This document shows positions 50,745 to 59,610 of a DNA stretch of 62,581 nt, one piece after another. The notes beneath the pieces were generated by a model that saw only the letters and a list, made by a program, of their open reading frames with translations, was not told the origin of the DNA and searched no databases. The stretch covers positions 1 through 62,581 of the forward strand of contig DASPGM010000015.1 in the NCBI GenBank assembly GCA_035620615.1, given 5' to 3'. How positions within the stretch are numbered: the stretch's first letter is position 1; every line of letters starts with the position of its first letter. This stretch comes from CSP1-1 sp035620615. GTDB taxonomy: Archaea > Thermoproteota > Nitrososphaeria > Nitrososphaerales > Nitrosopumilaceae. The translations under genes and the position numbers were made by a program.

Positions 50745-51296
50745 TTGTCTACCTATAAACTGGAAAAGGATACTTTAGCAAAAGATAACTTATTGTTAGA
50801 TAAAAAAATTAAAAATCTTGTTAGAGAAAAAGAAAAATTTGATAAAAAAGATTTTTCTTCTTTTTTAGAACCTGTTACAAAAGAAGATCTTGCAAAACTA
50901 AATTTTTCTGAGGATCTTATTCAGCTAAAAGCAATACAAAGAGAAAGACTTCTCGAAGACATTTCTACTCTTCTAAATGAAAAAATTAAAGAACTTGAAA
51001 AAAAGGAAAAAGAAAGCAAACAAAAAGAACAACTTCTTTGTGAGTTGGCATCGGCTTTAGATGTTAAAGTAAAACAATTGGAATCTAGTAACGCTCAACT
51101 TCAATTAGAAAAGAAACATTCTGAAGAACTAAATCATAACTTAAAAATCGCATTGAAAAAATTAAGTGATGCTGAGATACAATTAAAAATTGAACGAGAT
51201 TGGTTAGCTGAACAAGTTGAGAAAAAATCAATGGAGGTTCTCAAAACTATTGATCAGCTAATAAAGGCTGAAAACTCCAAAAATAAGAATTTCTAA
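50745..51296 (+). CDS. Coiled-coil protein, 183 residues
   Basis: The start is TTG 50745. Residues 1-75 contain acidic and Lys-rich helices, and from about 60 onward the chain is an almost continuous coiled coil (IQRERLLEDISTLLNEKIK, LEKKEKESKQKEQLLCELAS, QLQLEKKHSEELNHNLKIAL, WLAEQVEKKSMEV). No TM or enzymatic motif. Charge and heptads suggest a structural or scaffolding role; no named family. Confidence 0.6.
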   Translation: MSTYKLEKDTLAKDNLLLDKKIKNLVREKEKFDKKDFSSFLEPVTKEDLAKLNFSEDLIQLKAIQRERLLEDISTLLNEKIKELEKKEKESKQKEQLLCELASALDVKVKQLESSNAQLQLEKKHSEELNHNLKIALKKLSDAEIQLKIERDWLAEQVEKKSMEVLKTIDQLIKAENSKNKNF

Positions 51297-51347
51297 ACAT
51301 TATTTCTAAAGAGAGTATTTATTCATCATAAAAAAATACACATTCTA

Positions 51348-52211
51348 TTGGTAGCAAAAAACCTTCAAGCAAACTTAGTGAAAAAATTCATTCCTGAAAG
51401 AAAGATAAAATCACGAAAAGGAGAAAATGGTATTGTACTTGTAGTTGGAGGAAGTTACATATATCATGGTGCTCCAATCATTTCTTCTTTAGCTGCATTA
51501 CGGTCTGGAGCAGATCTTGTTTATACTAGTGTTCCAAAAATAAATGTCCAATCCACAAGAGCAATTTCTCCTAATCTGATTGTGCTCCCACTTGTTGATT
51601 CAAAACTAACTCGTGGAGCTGCAAACAAACTATTGGGACAAATTCCCCACGGTTTAGATTCCGCTACAATTGGGATGGGCCTTGCAATTAAGGACATCGA
51701 ATCTCTTCAATCATTATTGAAACCACTCTTAGCTAGTGACGTTAGACTCTCACTTGATGCAAGTGCATTAGTTAGTGGAATACTGCCTATACTTTCCAAT
51801 CAAAATGTTGTTGTTACTCCCCATGCCGGTGAATTTAAAAGACTATTTGGAGAGTCTCCACCGAATTCCATTAAAGAGAGAGTATTAATGGTAGAAAAAT
51901 TCGCAAAAAGTAATTCACTAATTATACTTTTGAAAGGACCAACTGATATCATCTCAGATGGTCAAAAAACTTTTTTGAATCCAAAAAAAACTCCAGCCAT
52001 GACCGTAGGTGGTACTGGCGATGTCTTATCTGGAATTGTCGCTTCTTTTCTAGCTAGAAACAGAAATGCCTTAGAGTCTGCATCTGCTGCTGCATTTGTA
52101 AATGGTTTAGCGGGTAAAATAGTTCAACGAACTATGGGGTTACATATGGCAGCAACTGATCTGATAGATATTTTACCTTCAGTAATCAAGCCTTTCGATC
52201 GTATCAGGTGA
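51348..52211 (+). CDS. nnrD: ADP/ATP-dependent NAD(P)H-hydrate dehydratase
   Basis: Starts with TTG 51348; 287 residues. GENGIVLVVGGSYIYHGAPI (about 26-45), DADALV-like SLDASALVSG, VVVTPHAGEFKRLFG (about 157-171), ILLKGPTDIISDG and TVGGTGDVLSGIVASFLAR (about 219-237, ribokinase-like anion hole and Asp base) are the family markers. It repairs damaged NAD(P)H hydrates. A separate epimerase (NnrE domain) is not fused and not seen. Its TGA stop overlaps the GTG of the peptidase gene by 4 nt. Confidence 0.88.
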   Translation: MVAKNLQANLVKKFIPERKIKSRKGENGIVLVVGGSYIYHGAPIISSLAALRSGADLVYTSVPKINVQSTRAISPNLIVLPLVDSKLTRGAANKLLGQIPHGLDSATIGMGLAIKDIESLQSLLKPLLASDVRLSLDASALVSGILPILSNQNVVVTPHAGEFKRLFGESPPNSIKERVLMVEKFAKSNSLIILLKGPTDIISDGQKTFLNPKKTPAMTVGGTGDVLSGIVASFLARNRNALESASAAAFVNGLAGKIVQRTMGLHMAATDLIDILPSVIKPFDRIR

Positions 52212-53569
52212 TTGACTCGAACAAGGTTCTAAACTCAGTTGATAATAATTTACATGAACTTATTTCCCAATTACAAATTTTAATACGCCAGCCAAGCGTA
52301 TCTGCAAAAAATGAGGGCATAGAAGAATGTGCAAAACTTGTTGCTAAAATTATGAAAAAATCAGGAATCGCCCCAAGGATTTTACGCTTAAAAAAAGGAG
52401 TTGCTCCTGTAGTATATGGTGAAGTAAAATCCAAAAAAAATCCCAGCAAGACTATTCTTTTCTATAATCATTATGATGTACAACCTGCAGAACCATTTGA
52501 ATTATGGGATGATGAGCCCTTTAGTGGAAAAATAAAAGGAAATAAAATTTTTGGCCGTGGCTCATCCGATGATAAAGGAGAATTAATGACTAGAATTAAA
52601 GCAGTTGAAGCGTTTCTTAAAGTCACAGGTGATGTTCCGTGCAATGTAAAATTTCTTGTTGAGGGAGAAGAGGAAACAGGAAGTGCTCATATAGACAAAT
52701 ACTTGAAAAAATTTAAGAAAAATTTTTCTTGCGATGGAGTGATATGGGAATTTGGATATATTGATACCAAAAATCGTCCAATAATTGGTCTTGGAATGAA
52801 AGGACTTCTTTATGTTGAATTATCCAAAAGAGAATTAATTAGAGACGCTCATTCTAGCTTAGCGGTAATAATTAAAAACCCAGCATGGCGATTAATTGAG
52901 GCCATCAATACTTTACGTGATACAAAAGGTAAGATTTTGATTAAAGATTGGTATAAAGAAGTTAAACCATTTACCAAATCAGAACTTAAAATTCTCAATT
53001 CAGAACCCTTTGATGAAAAATCGTTCAAAAAAGAGTTTGGAATAAAAAATTTTGTTGGTAATAAAAAATCCTTGGACATTAAAAAGGCCCTAGCTGGAGA
53101 CGCAACTTGTAATGTTGCAGGTTTTATTTCAGGCTATACTGATAAGGGTGCAAAAACAGTTCTTCCTAGCGAAGCTTTAGCAAAGATTGATTTTCGTCTT
53201 ATTCCTGAAATGATGCCAAAAAAACAGATTTCTCGACTGCATAAACATTTGAAATCTAAAGGATTTGGAGATATAAAGATCAAAGTATATCATGGAGAGG
53301 CTGCAGCTAGAACTAATCCCTCGAACTCTTTTGTTTCAGTAGTAAAAAATTCTGCTGACGAAATTTTTGGTAAATCGATTATAAATATTTCTAATGCAGG
53401 TACTGGACCGATGCATTCATTTACAAATATTTTGAATGTTCCTTGCATTTCTATTGGCAGTACATACATGTTTGCTAGAATTCATTCTCCAAATGAATTT
53501 ACTAGAATAGATTTACTCCAAAAAACAACAAAGTGTATTTGTTTAATCCTAGAAAAATTTGGAAAATAA
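52208..53569 (+). CDS. M20-family peptidase/deacylase
   Basis: The protein has 453 residues from GTG 52208. Zinc-site motifs are ILFYNHYDVQP (about 83-93), FGRGSSDDKGELMTRIKA (about 117-134) and VEGEEETGS (catalytic Glu, about 155-163). A dimerisation domain occupies the middle (AHSSLAVIIKNPAWRLIEA). It belongs with carnosinase/CNDP-like dipeptidases and ArgE/DapE relatives. The actual substrate may be a dipeptide or acyl-amino acid. Its GTGA overlap with nnrD implies cotranslation. Confidence 0.85.
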   Translation: MIDSNKVLNSVDNNLHELISQLQILIRQPSVSAKNEGIEECAKLVAKIMKKSGIAPRILRLKKGVAPVVYGEVKSKKNPSKTILFYNHYDVQPAEPFELWDDEPFSGKIKGNKIFGRGSSDDKGELMTRIKAVEAFLKVTGDVPCNVKFLVEGEEETGSAHIDKYLKKFKKNFSCDGVIWEFGYIDTKNRPIIGLGMKGLLYVELSKRELIRDAHSSLAVIIKNPAWRLIEAINTLRDTKGKILIKDWYKEVKPFTKSELKILNSEPFDEKSFKKEFGIKNFVGNKKSLDIKKALAGDATCNVAGFISGYTDKGAKTVLPSEALAKIDFRLIPEMMPKKQISRLHKHLKSKGFGDIKIKVYHGEAAARTNPSNSFVSVVKNSADEIFGKSIINISNAGTGPMHSFTNILNVPCISIGSTYMFARIHSPNEFTRIDLLQKTTKCICLILEKFGK

Positions 53570-53572
53570 TTT

Positions 53573-53992
53573 TTAATGTAAGTATCTTGGTAACTTTTTA
53601 ATTATATGTGATATTGATATTCTTCCCGGGCCTGCAACAATAATGACCAGACTTACTGCAAGAAGAAGTAAATCATATTGATATGCTCCTTCTCCGTTAA
53701 AGTTTGTAGCCCCTTTGACATGGAATATTGCGCCAAGCATAATTATTGATAACAATGCCCCTGAAATCCTTGATATTACTCCTAGGATCAAAAATATTCC
53801 TCCAATAGTTTCAGCTAGAGCTATGGGAATTTGTAATTCAGCTGGAAGCCCTAATGGCCCTGTAAGAAAATTCACAAAACCTGGGGAAAACTTTCCAGAA
53901 CCTGCAACAATGAAAATCGTCCCGATCGTAGCTCTTAATCCTAAAAATGCGATATCGTTTAATTTATTTTCACGAAAAATGGCTTCAGTCAC
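53573..53992 (-). CDS. DoxX-family membrane protein
   Basis: This 139-residue protein has four hydrophobic helices: FLGLRATIGTIFIVAGSGKF, IPIALAETIGGIFLILGVIS, ISGALLSIIMLGAIFHVKG and YDLLLLAVSLVIIVAGPGRI. RATIGTIFIVAGSGKF and the ALAETIGGIFLILG block are DoxX/DoxD signatures. Members relate to quinone-linked sulfur oxidation or membrane redox; no DoxA is present. Function unclear. It ends 3 nt after the convergent M20 gene. Confidence 0.8.
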   Translation of the reverse strand: MTEAIFRENKLNDIAFLGLRATIGTIFIVAGSGKFSPGFVNFLTGPLGLPAELQIPIALAETIGGIFLILGVISRISGALLSIIMLGAIFHVKGATNFNGEGAYQYDLLLLAVSLVIIVAGPGRISISHIIKKLPRYLH

Positions 53993-54087
53993 GAATGAGC
54001 TGCCCTACTTTTTGAATTAAAGTCTTACTATGTTTTTCCAAAATCTAGTAGAAAGGATTTTTATTCTACTCAGAAAGCAATTGAGTT

Positions 54088-54687
54088 ATGTCATATATGT
54101 ACATGCCTGGTGCAACTGCTGTTGGTATCACCTACGACGAAGGTGTGGTCTTTGCTAGTGAACGTAGAATTGCATATGGAAATTTTCTAGTAAGTAAAAC
54201 TACAAAAAAAACATTTCAAATAACCCCTAAAGTTGGAGCTGCATGTGCAGGATTAGTAGCAGACATGCAAATCTTAGCATTACAGATAGCAGCACTTGCA
54301 AAAATTCGAAATATGGAACTTAAGCGAGAAATTCCTCCAAACTCTGTTGCAAAAATGATGTCAAATATGATGTATGAAAGAAGATTTTTCCCTCTACTGA
54401 CTCAAGTAATAGTTGGTGGCGTTGTTGAAAAACCAGTAATTTACACATTAGATCCATTAGGATCTGTTCTTCCAGATGAATATGCTGCAGTTGGAACCGG
54501 TGCAGAGATGGCCCTGGGTGTTTTAGATCCACAATTCAAAGAAAATATGACTGAACAAGAAGCAAAACAACTTGCAATTAAAGCAATTCGTTCAGCTAGT
54601 CTACGTGATTCATTTAGTGGTGACGGCATTGATATGCTGGTCATAAATAAAAAAGGCTCTACTATGACTACTGAAAAAATAAACTAA
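54088..54687 (+). CDS. psmB: Proteasome beta subunit lacking the catalytic Thr1
   Basis: The protein has 199 residues. Alignment by eye with Thermoplasma beta puts GATAVGITYDEGVVFASERR against its GTTTVGI segment: position 1, the catalytic Thr in active subunits, is Ala here. Glu17 and Lys33 of the mature numbering are conserved (SERR, KTTKK). There is only a 9-residue pre-segment. This fits the non-catalytic beta subunits of TACK archaea that assemble with an active paralogue, expected elsewhere. Other blocks (AGLVADMQILALQI, FSGDGIDMLVI) are normal. Confidence 0.88.
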   Translation: MSYMYMPGATAVGITYDEGVVFASERRIAYGNFLVSKTTKKTFQITPKVGAACAGLVADMQILALQIAALAKIRNMELKREIPPNSVAKMMSNMMYERRFFPLLTQVIVGGVVEKPVIYTLDPLGSVLPDEYAAVGTGAEMALGVLDPQFKENMTEQEAKQLAIKAIRSASLRDSFSGDGIDMLVINKKGSTMTTEKIN

Positions 54688-55160
54688 TCTTTAATTAACT
54701 TCCCTGATTCCCAATATTTGTCAGAAATATAGTGCATATTTTTTACAATTTCCCCTTTGCTTAATGATTCTAATTCTGAACTTGGAACACATGATTGTCC
54801 AATTGCAAGAAATTTTTGTTGGGACTCTTCGATTATACAGACTAATTGATCCTTTTCAAACTGGGAATATTTTGTAATTCCTGGTCTCATTACATTTGCA
54901 CCGTTACACATGAATTTTACTGCTCCCATATCTACCATTACATAAGGAAATTTTTTTAGGATTTCAGTTTCTGATAAAAATGGAATATAGATATTTTTTA
55001 TCTTTATTGCTTTTAGTCCCGTCCCTGTGATTATCAGTATATCGTCCTCAAGATAATGAAATTTTAGATTCTTTATTTTTGGAAGATCAATTTTCCATTG
55101 CGAAGAAATTTCTTTAATTACTTCGGCAGTTTCACTCTTAGAAATAAGATTGGATTTCAA
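54684..55160 (-). CDS. PUA-domain protein (MCT-1/Tma20-like)
   Basis: The protein has 158 residues from TTG 55160. An N-terminal alpha-beta domain (VIKEISSQWKIDLPKIKNL, FLSETEILKKFPYVMVDMGA) is followed by a PUA fold: KFMCNGANVMRPGITKYSQF, QLVCIIEESQQKFLAIGQS. This layout matches MCT-1/Tma20-type proteins, which bind the small ribosomal subunit in eukaryotes, and archaeal relatives of unknown function. It overlaps the homoserine dehydrogenase stop by TTGA, implying coupling. Confidence 0.75.
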   Translation of the reverse strand: MKSNLISKSETAEVIKEISSQWKIDLPKIKNLKFHYLEDDILIITGTGLKAIKIKNIYIPFLSETEILKKFPYVMVDMGAVKFMCNGANVMRPGITKYSQFEKDQLVCIIEESQQKFLAIGQSCVPSSELESLSKGEIVKNMHYISDKYWESGKLIKD

Positions 55161-56197
55161 ATTTTTGAAATCTCTTGCCTAATATCTAATAGGTCGCGTA
55201 AGATGGAGCTGGCAGTTTCTATGCCTCCAGCACCTCTTCCAATTATTGTCTGTGTGCCTGAATGTTCCGAAGTAAATGAAATTGCATTAAGAGTACCATT
55301 AACACATAAAGGATTATCTAAAGAAATCTCAATTGGCGATACAACTAGTTCTTTGTTGCATGAGGCAATCAACTTTATGGCGGCATTTTTTTTTGCGGCA
55401 TTTTTTACATCATCAATAGAAACATTTCGTATTCCAGTCCGCTTAATATCTGGTAAGGTTACCTTCAAGTCCATAATCCAATTTGCCAAAATTACTAACT
55501 TTGCTGCGGCATCAAGTCCATCTAAGTCCAATGATTCATCAGCTTCCACATACCCTTTTTGTTTTGCATCACTGAGAGCATCAGCAAAAGTCATTCCATT
55601 AGCCATGTTTGTTAGAATGTAATTTGTAGTTCCATTTAGTATTCCTTCAAATGACACAATTCTTTCCCCAAGTAAACTATTTTTTGCATAATCTAAAATA
55701 GGTGTACCTCCTCCAACAGTTCCACTAAATCTTAACAATACTTGGTTGTATGTAGCTAATTCCATTAAAGATGGAAATGCTAAAGCCAGAGGTCCTTTGT
55801 TTACAGAAATTACATGTAAGCCATGTTTCATAGCTTCAGTAATATGCGTCATGCCTGGTTCTGCATCTTTATAATTACTTGCAGTAGTTTCAACAAGAAC
55901 ATCTGCATCAAGGTTTTTTATCAAATCAATTCCTGATAGATTATTCTTAATCGAACTGTATTTTTTTATTGTTCCATATTTTTTTTTGACATCTAACAAT
56001 TTAGATAAATCTAAACCGGCAGATTCCACTGCGCTACCTTTAGTATCACAAACGCCAACAATTCTAGGTTTTAAACCAAACCTCGCATACAAATCTTCAG
56101 ATCTTGACTCCAAGAGTTTTGCTAGGCTTTGACCAACTACTCCAAAGCCACATAATATTAGTCGCAATTTACCACATTTCCATAAGATTATTCTCAT
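55157..56197 (-). CDS. hom: Homoserine dehydrogenase
   Basis: The 346-residue enzyme reduces aspartate semialdehyde for Thr/Met synthesis. LRLILCGFGVVGQSLAKLLE (about 11-30) binds NAD(P). VLVETTASNYKDAEPGMTHI, VISVNKGPLALAFPSL and RFSGTVGGGTPILDYAK are conserved; ILNGTTNYILTNM precedes the KGYVEADESLDLDGLDAAAK catalytic block. There is no ACT domain, so feedback control is absent or elsewhere. ATG 56197 has a TATA-like ATATTATTTT about 28 nt upstream; TTG 56167 would remove ten non-conserved residues. Confidence 0.9.
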   Translation of the reverse strand: MRIILWKCGKLRLILCGFGVVGQSLAKLLESRSEDLYARFGLKPRIVGVCDTKGSAVESAGLDLSKLLDVKKKYGTIKKYSSIKNNLSGIDLIKNLDADVLVETTASNYKDAEPGMTHITEAMKHGLHVISVNKGPLALAFPSLMELATYNQVLLRFSGTVGGGTPILDYAKNSLLGERIVSFEGILNGTTNYILTNMANGMTFADALSDAKQKGYVEADESLDLDGLDAAAKLVILANWIMDLKVTLPDIKRTGIRNVSIDDVKNAAKKNAAIKLIASCNKELVVSPIEISLDNPLCVNGTLNAISFTSEHSGTQTIIGRGAGGIETASSILRDLLDIRQEISKI

Positions 56198-56228
56198 GTA
56201 ATGAGTTTTTCCGTGTCAAAAAATAATA

Positions 56229-56636
56229 TCACTCATTTTTTTTATCTAAATTTAATGAAACAGAATTAATACAATATCTAAGATTTGTAGGTTGAGGCCC
56301 ATCATCAAAAACATGTCCCAAGTGAGCACCACATTTTTTACACATTACCTCGGTTCTAATCATTCCGTAAGCAGTATCTGATTCAAATTTAATATTGTCT
56401 TCATTTATTGGTTTGAAAAAACTTGGCCATCCTGTACCTGATTCAAATTTAGAATTAGAATCAAAAAGATCATTACCACAACAAGAACATTTGTACATTC
56501 CATTTTCTTTACAATCATTATATTTTCCAGTAAATGGTAGTTCAGTATCTTTTTTTCTACAAACTCTGAACTGTTCAGGTGTTAGAATCTTCTTCCACTC
56601 TTCATCCGTTTTTGAAACTATTTTATCCGAAGGCAT
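56229..56636 (-). CDS. msrB: Peptide-methionine (R)-S-oxide reductase
   Basis: I start at ATG 56636, one base after the stop of thyX; the longer frame from 56681 would run through the end of thyX and add a Lys/Asn-rich stretch. The 135-residue protein has zinc Cys pairs CSCCGN and CKKCGAH, the FESGTGWPSFFKPI substrate loop and the catalytic Cys in RYCINS. It repairs methionine-R-sulfoxide with thioredoxin, linking to TrxB. All active residues are present. Confidence 0.92.
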   Translation of the reverse strand: MPSDKIVSKTDEEWKKILTPEQFRVCRKKDTELPFTGKYNDCKENGMYKCSCCGNDLFDSNSKFESGTGWPSFFKPINEDNIKFESDTAYGMIRTEVMCKKCGAHLGHVFDDGPQPTNLRYCINSVSLNLDKKNE

Positions 56637-56637
56637 G

Positions 56638-58260
56638 TTATTGTTTTCGTTTTTTTTCTTCAGTTCTTTTTTCTGACTCAAATCTTTCTAACTCATATTT
56701 TTTTAAATCAACGAACCTTATAATTTTACTTAAATTTGGATGGACTTTATTAATCTCTTTGAACATACTTTGTGCAACATCTCTATAATCTATATGTCCT
56801 TGCGGTACAGTACGTAATTCAATTAAGTGACAGGCTTCTCGTAAATTTAACCGCATAAAATATGGATAATTATATGCAAAATTTACAACATACTGAGCCA
56901 ATTCTGTATGTTTTTTACTAATTGCTGTGAATACTTCTTTTGATTTATACATACAATCTTTAAACTCTTTTTCAATTCCAAGAATTGTTATTTCTTTTGG
57001 AATTTTATATCCATGATTAGTTGTTAGCAATTGTCTCTCAAGAGTAAGTACCCTATGTCTATGAAAATCTCTGAACATTCCAAAATTATTAATTAAATCA
57101 AAAGTGTAATTTACCATCTCAAACGCACGTCCTGGTCTATGTCGCCTATTTTTTCTCATTTTAGCAAAAGATAACAGCATTTGAGTTTTTTCAGTCAGAT
57201 GAATTTTTTTAACAATTGACTGAATTCTATAATAGGGAATTCCAGAAGATTGCTCATAAAGAATAGCAGAAATTACCTTATCTATTGCCCTGGACTCTGA
57301 TTCGTATTCTACTAATTTAGTTAGGTTATTTTTTGATAATTCTTCCTTACAATATTTTTTGGTAAATTTTAGAGAGGATTTACGAATATTTTGTAGGTAA
57401 TTTTGCATTGATTTTCCGTATTTGTCGTTAGAACGTCTTACAAAAGACTTTATGGTTGAATCTAGCTCATGTTTAATTTTTGCAGCTAGTATTTTTTCCT
57501 CTTCTAAATTTGAACTAAAAAGAATTGTTAACAAATATTCAAACGCTCTTCCATTTCCAGTAATTCCAACATTAGTTAATGTTGATGCAGGTAAGAGCCC
57601 ACGTAATATATCTAGAGCTTTTGCTTTTGTTGAACCACGATAGATTATTTCAGCAGATTTTATTGCAGCATCATCTTTTAGCTTTGTAAATTGTTTTTCA
57701 CTTCCATTAGAGTCTTTAAATGAATATTTTTCTATTGGATATTTTTCTCTAACATACTTTATCATTGGTTCAATGTTTTGAGAATAAACATCAAAATCTA
57801 AATTACATGATTCAATATAACTATCAGAATATTTGGAATTCATTATTGTAGAGTCCTTATAGAATTTGTACACTCCATTTTCTTTTTTATTCCAAGCAAC
57901 ATACCTGGATGATTTTTCAAGATAGGATAATCCTATTCTACGATCTTCAATTTTTTTTACCGCAATATTTGACAAGCCTTCAATCGCAATTTGTGCAGCT
58001 CCTAATTCTGCTACAGAATCATCTCCGTATTCAATTAACACTCTATTGTAAAATTCCTCTCCACGTTTTTTATTTGCCAAAAATTCATCAAGAAAAACTC
58101 TGCGCATGCTCTTGTCCGTTCTACTGTATCGTGACATTAACGCCCCTCGATCAACTTGCTGGGGGGTGGTTACCGCAAATACTGTATCATCTGCATTAGA
58201 AAAATGATTCAAGAGAATCTTTTTTTCAGACTTTGAAAACTTTTCAGACAATACACTCAA
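56638..58260 (-). CDS. thyX: Flavin-dependent thymidylate synthase, double-length type
   Basis: The protein has 540 residues, about twice a usual ThyX. The N-terminal half carries RGALMSRYSRTDKSM and LSYLEKSSRYVAW; the C-terminal half carries RRHRPGRAFE, FGMFRDFHRHRVLTLERQLL and LRLNLREACHLIELRT-like blocks. The canonical RHRxxSxxE motif appears as RHRPGRAFE in the second half. Together the halves look like tandem ThyX domains, as in the long chlamydial type from memory. It makes dTMP without separate DHFR. msrB starts one base after its stop. Confidence 0.88.
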   Translation of the reverse strand: MSVLSEKFSKSEKKILLNHFSNADDTVFAVTTPQQVDRGALMSRYSRTDKSMRRVFLDEFLANKKRGEEFYNRVLIEYGDDSVAELGAAQIAIEGLSNIAVKKIEDRRIGLSYLEKSSRYVAWNKKENGVYKFYKDSTIMNSKYSDSYIESCNLDFDVYSQNIEPMIKYVREKYPIEKYSFKDSNGSEKQFTKLKDDAAIKSAEIIYRGSTKAKALDILRGLLPASTLTNVGITGNGRAFEYLLTILFSSNLEEEKILAAKIKHELDSTIKSFVRRSNDKYGKSMQNYLQNIRKSSLKFTKKYCKEELSKNNLTKLVEYESESRAIDKVISAILYEQSSGIPYYRIQSIVKKIHLTEKTQMLLSFAKMRKNRRHRPGRAFEMVNYTFDLINNFGMFRDFHRHRVLTLERQLLTTNHGYKIPKEITILGIEKEFKDCMYKSKEVFTAISKKHTELAQYVVNFAYNYPYFMRLNLREACHLIELRTVPQGHIDYRDVAQSMFKEINKVHPNLSKIIRFVDLKKYELERFESEKRTEEKKRKQ

Positions 58261-58282
58261 ACGTTTTCTAATTATTAATAAT

Positions 58283-58564
58283 CTATCCTTTTTTTATTTG
58301 AATTAGATCTGTATTTGGAGTTTTTTGCATTCCTTTTGTTTGCCAACGCAGTAAGACTTCTTTGAATGCATCTGCATCTGCTTCTTGTTCTGTATACATG
58401 AGCATAGTTACCCATCTTCCTTTGCCAGCTTTTCCACCAACTGAATTCATCCAAAAATTACTTGGTAGTGTTTTCATCGCCTTATTTTCTGGATCCCGAG
58501 AAATGTCAATCCATCGTTTTGAAACAAATTGTAGAATTTGCTCCAATTCTTCTCTACTTATCAT
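58283..58564 (-). CDS. Hypothetical protein, 93 residues
   Basis: A small soluble protein beginning ISREELEQILQFVSKRWIDI with SVGGKAGKGRWVTMLMYTEQ in the middle and a basic tail. The GGKAGKGR loop looks like an anion-binding turn, but no known P-loop or enzyme motif fits. It is upstream of thyX in the same direction (22-nt gap), so it may be cotranscribed with thyX and msrB. No family is recognised. Confidence 0.6.
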   Translation of the reverse strand: MISREELEQILQFVSKRWIDISRDPENKAMKTLPSNFWMNSVGGKAGKGRWVTMLMYTEQEADADAFKEVLLRWQTKGMQKTPNTDLIQIKKG

Positions 58565-58670
58565 ATTGTATGAATGAGAAGTATCAAATTTTAAAATTAC
58601 TATAATTGAAGAATTTACTTTAGTTAAATTGTTCTTACTAAAACGGGAAACCTTGTTAACACTTTGTCGG

Positions 58671-58676
58671 TTATAG
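58671..58676 (+). promoter_or_regulatory. TATA-like element of the CdvA gene
   Basis: TTATAG lies about 23 nt before ATG 58697, supporting that start over the in-frame TTG at 58664. Confidence 0.45.
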
Positions 58677-58696
58677 CAATCTCTAAACTATTGCAC

Positions 58697-59551
58697 ATGA
58701 GCAATGACGAAATCCAGATAATCGGAAAAAAAGTCAAGGACATGTACGGCACACCTGTAGGGAAAGTTGTTGGAACAATTAGTGACATTGACGGCAGCAT
58801 ACAGACAGTTGGAGTCGATTGTGGAGCAGATGGATTAAAACAAATTCAATTTGAGCAGCTTGTAGTTCAGACTGATGTTGTGATCTTTATTCCAAAATGG
58901 AGACTTGACTCGCAACGATTATTGAGAGAAAAAGGCTTGACTCTTCGTCGCCTAAAGGCATTGATTGAACTCGTTTCTGAAAATGATGACATGAAAGAAT
59001 CAGCAGAAATGCTAAATGAAAAATACAAATCCAAACTATCTATATTGGATGAAACGGAAAATAAAATTCATGCCCAACTCGATGCAAGATCTGCAGAGTT
59101 AGATGAGCAACTAAGATCAGTTAAGATGCTTATCTTTGATGCAAAGATGCAGTACAAGAGTAACGAAATCTCCGAATCAACGTTTGAGTCAGTTAAGACC
59201 CAAACAACTGATTTGATAGAACACATTACTCATGAACAAGCTGAAATCTCAAATGTTCAACGACGTCTACAAGATCTTTCTATGGAGGTTCAGACTACTG
59301 AAACTCCACGACAACAGCTTCAAGAAGAAGAATCATATCTTAACACCCAAAGTGAATCAGAAGTACAAACAAAACTTCCAGAAGTACCAGAAGAAGCACC
59401 TGAAATACAAATTCCAAACCATTCCAAACCAATATCTGCCCCAATCATAACGCCTGTCCAACAAGCGTCTTCAAATTCTAATGCATCCGATGCTAATGCT
59501 GGAAAGAAGACCGCAGAGTCTGACTGGCTTGCACGAATGGAAGCACAGTAA
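58697..59551 (+). CDS. cdvA: Cell division protein CdvA
   Basis: About 284 residues from ATG 58697. An N-terminal PRC-barrel domain (IIGKKVKDMYGTPVGKVVGT, VGVDCGADGLKQIQF) is followed by a long coiled coil (about 90-210, ETENKIHAQLDARSAELDEQ, TTDLIEHITHEQAEISNVQR). A Pro/Ser/Gln linker then leads to a C-terminal segment ending ESDWLARMEAQ, likely the peptide that binds CdvB's winged helix. CdvA marks the division site in TACK archaea. cdvB and cdvC are not adjacent, as is usual in Thaumarchaea. Confidence 0.88.
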   Translation: MSNDEIQIIGKKVKDMYGTPVGKVVGTISDIDGSIQTVGVDCGADGLKQIQFEQLVVQTDVVIFIPKWRLDSQRLLREKGLTLRRLKALIELVSENDDMKESAEMLNEKYKSKLSILDETENKIHAQLDARSAELDEQLRSVKMLIFDAKMQYKSNEISESTFESVKTQTTDLIEHITHEQAEISNVQRRLQDLSMEVQTTETPRQQLQEEESYLNTQSESEVQTKLPEVPEEAPEIQIPNHSKPISAPIITPVQQASSNSNASDANAGKKTAESDWLARMEAQ

Positions 59552-59610
59552 GTTCTCACATACATTTTTTCCTTTTATTTTAAATTCCTTTATTTTTAAT
59601 AAATAATTTT

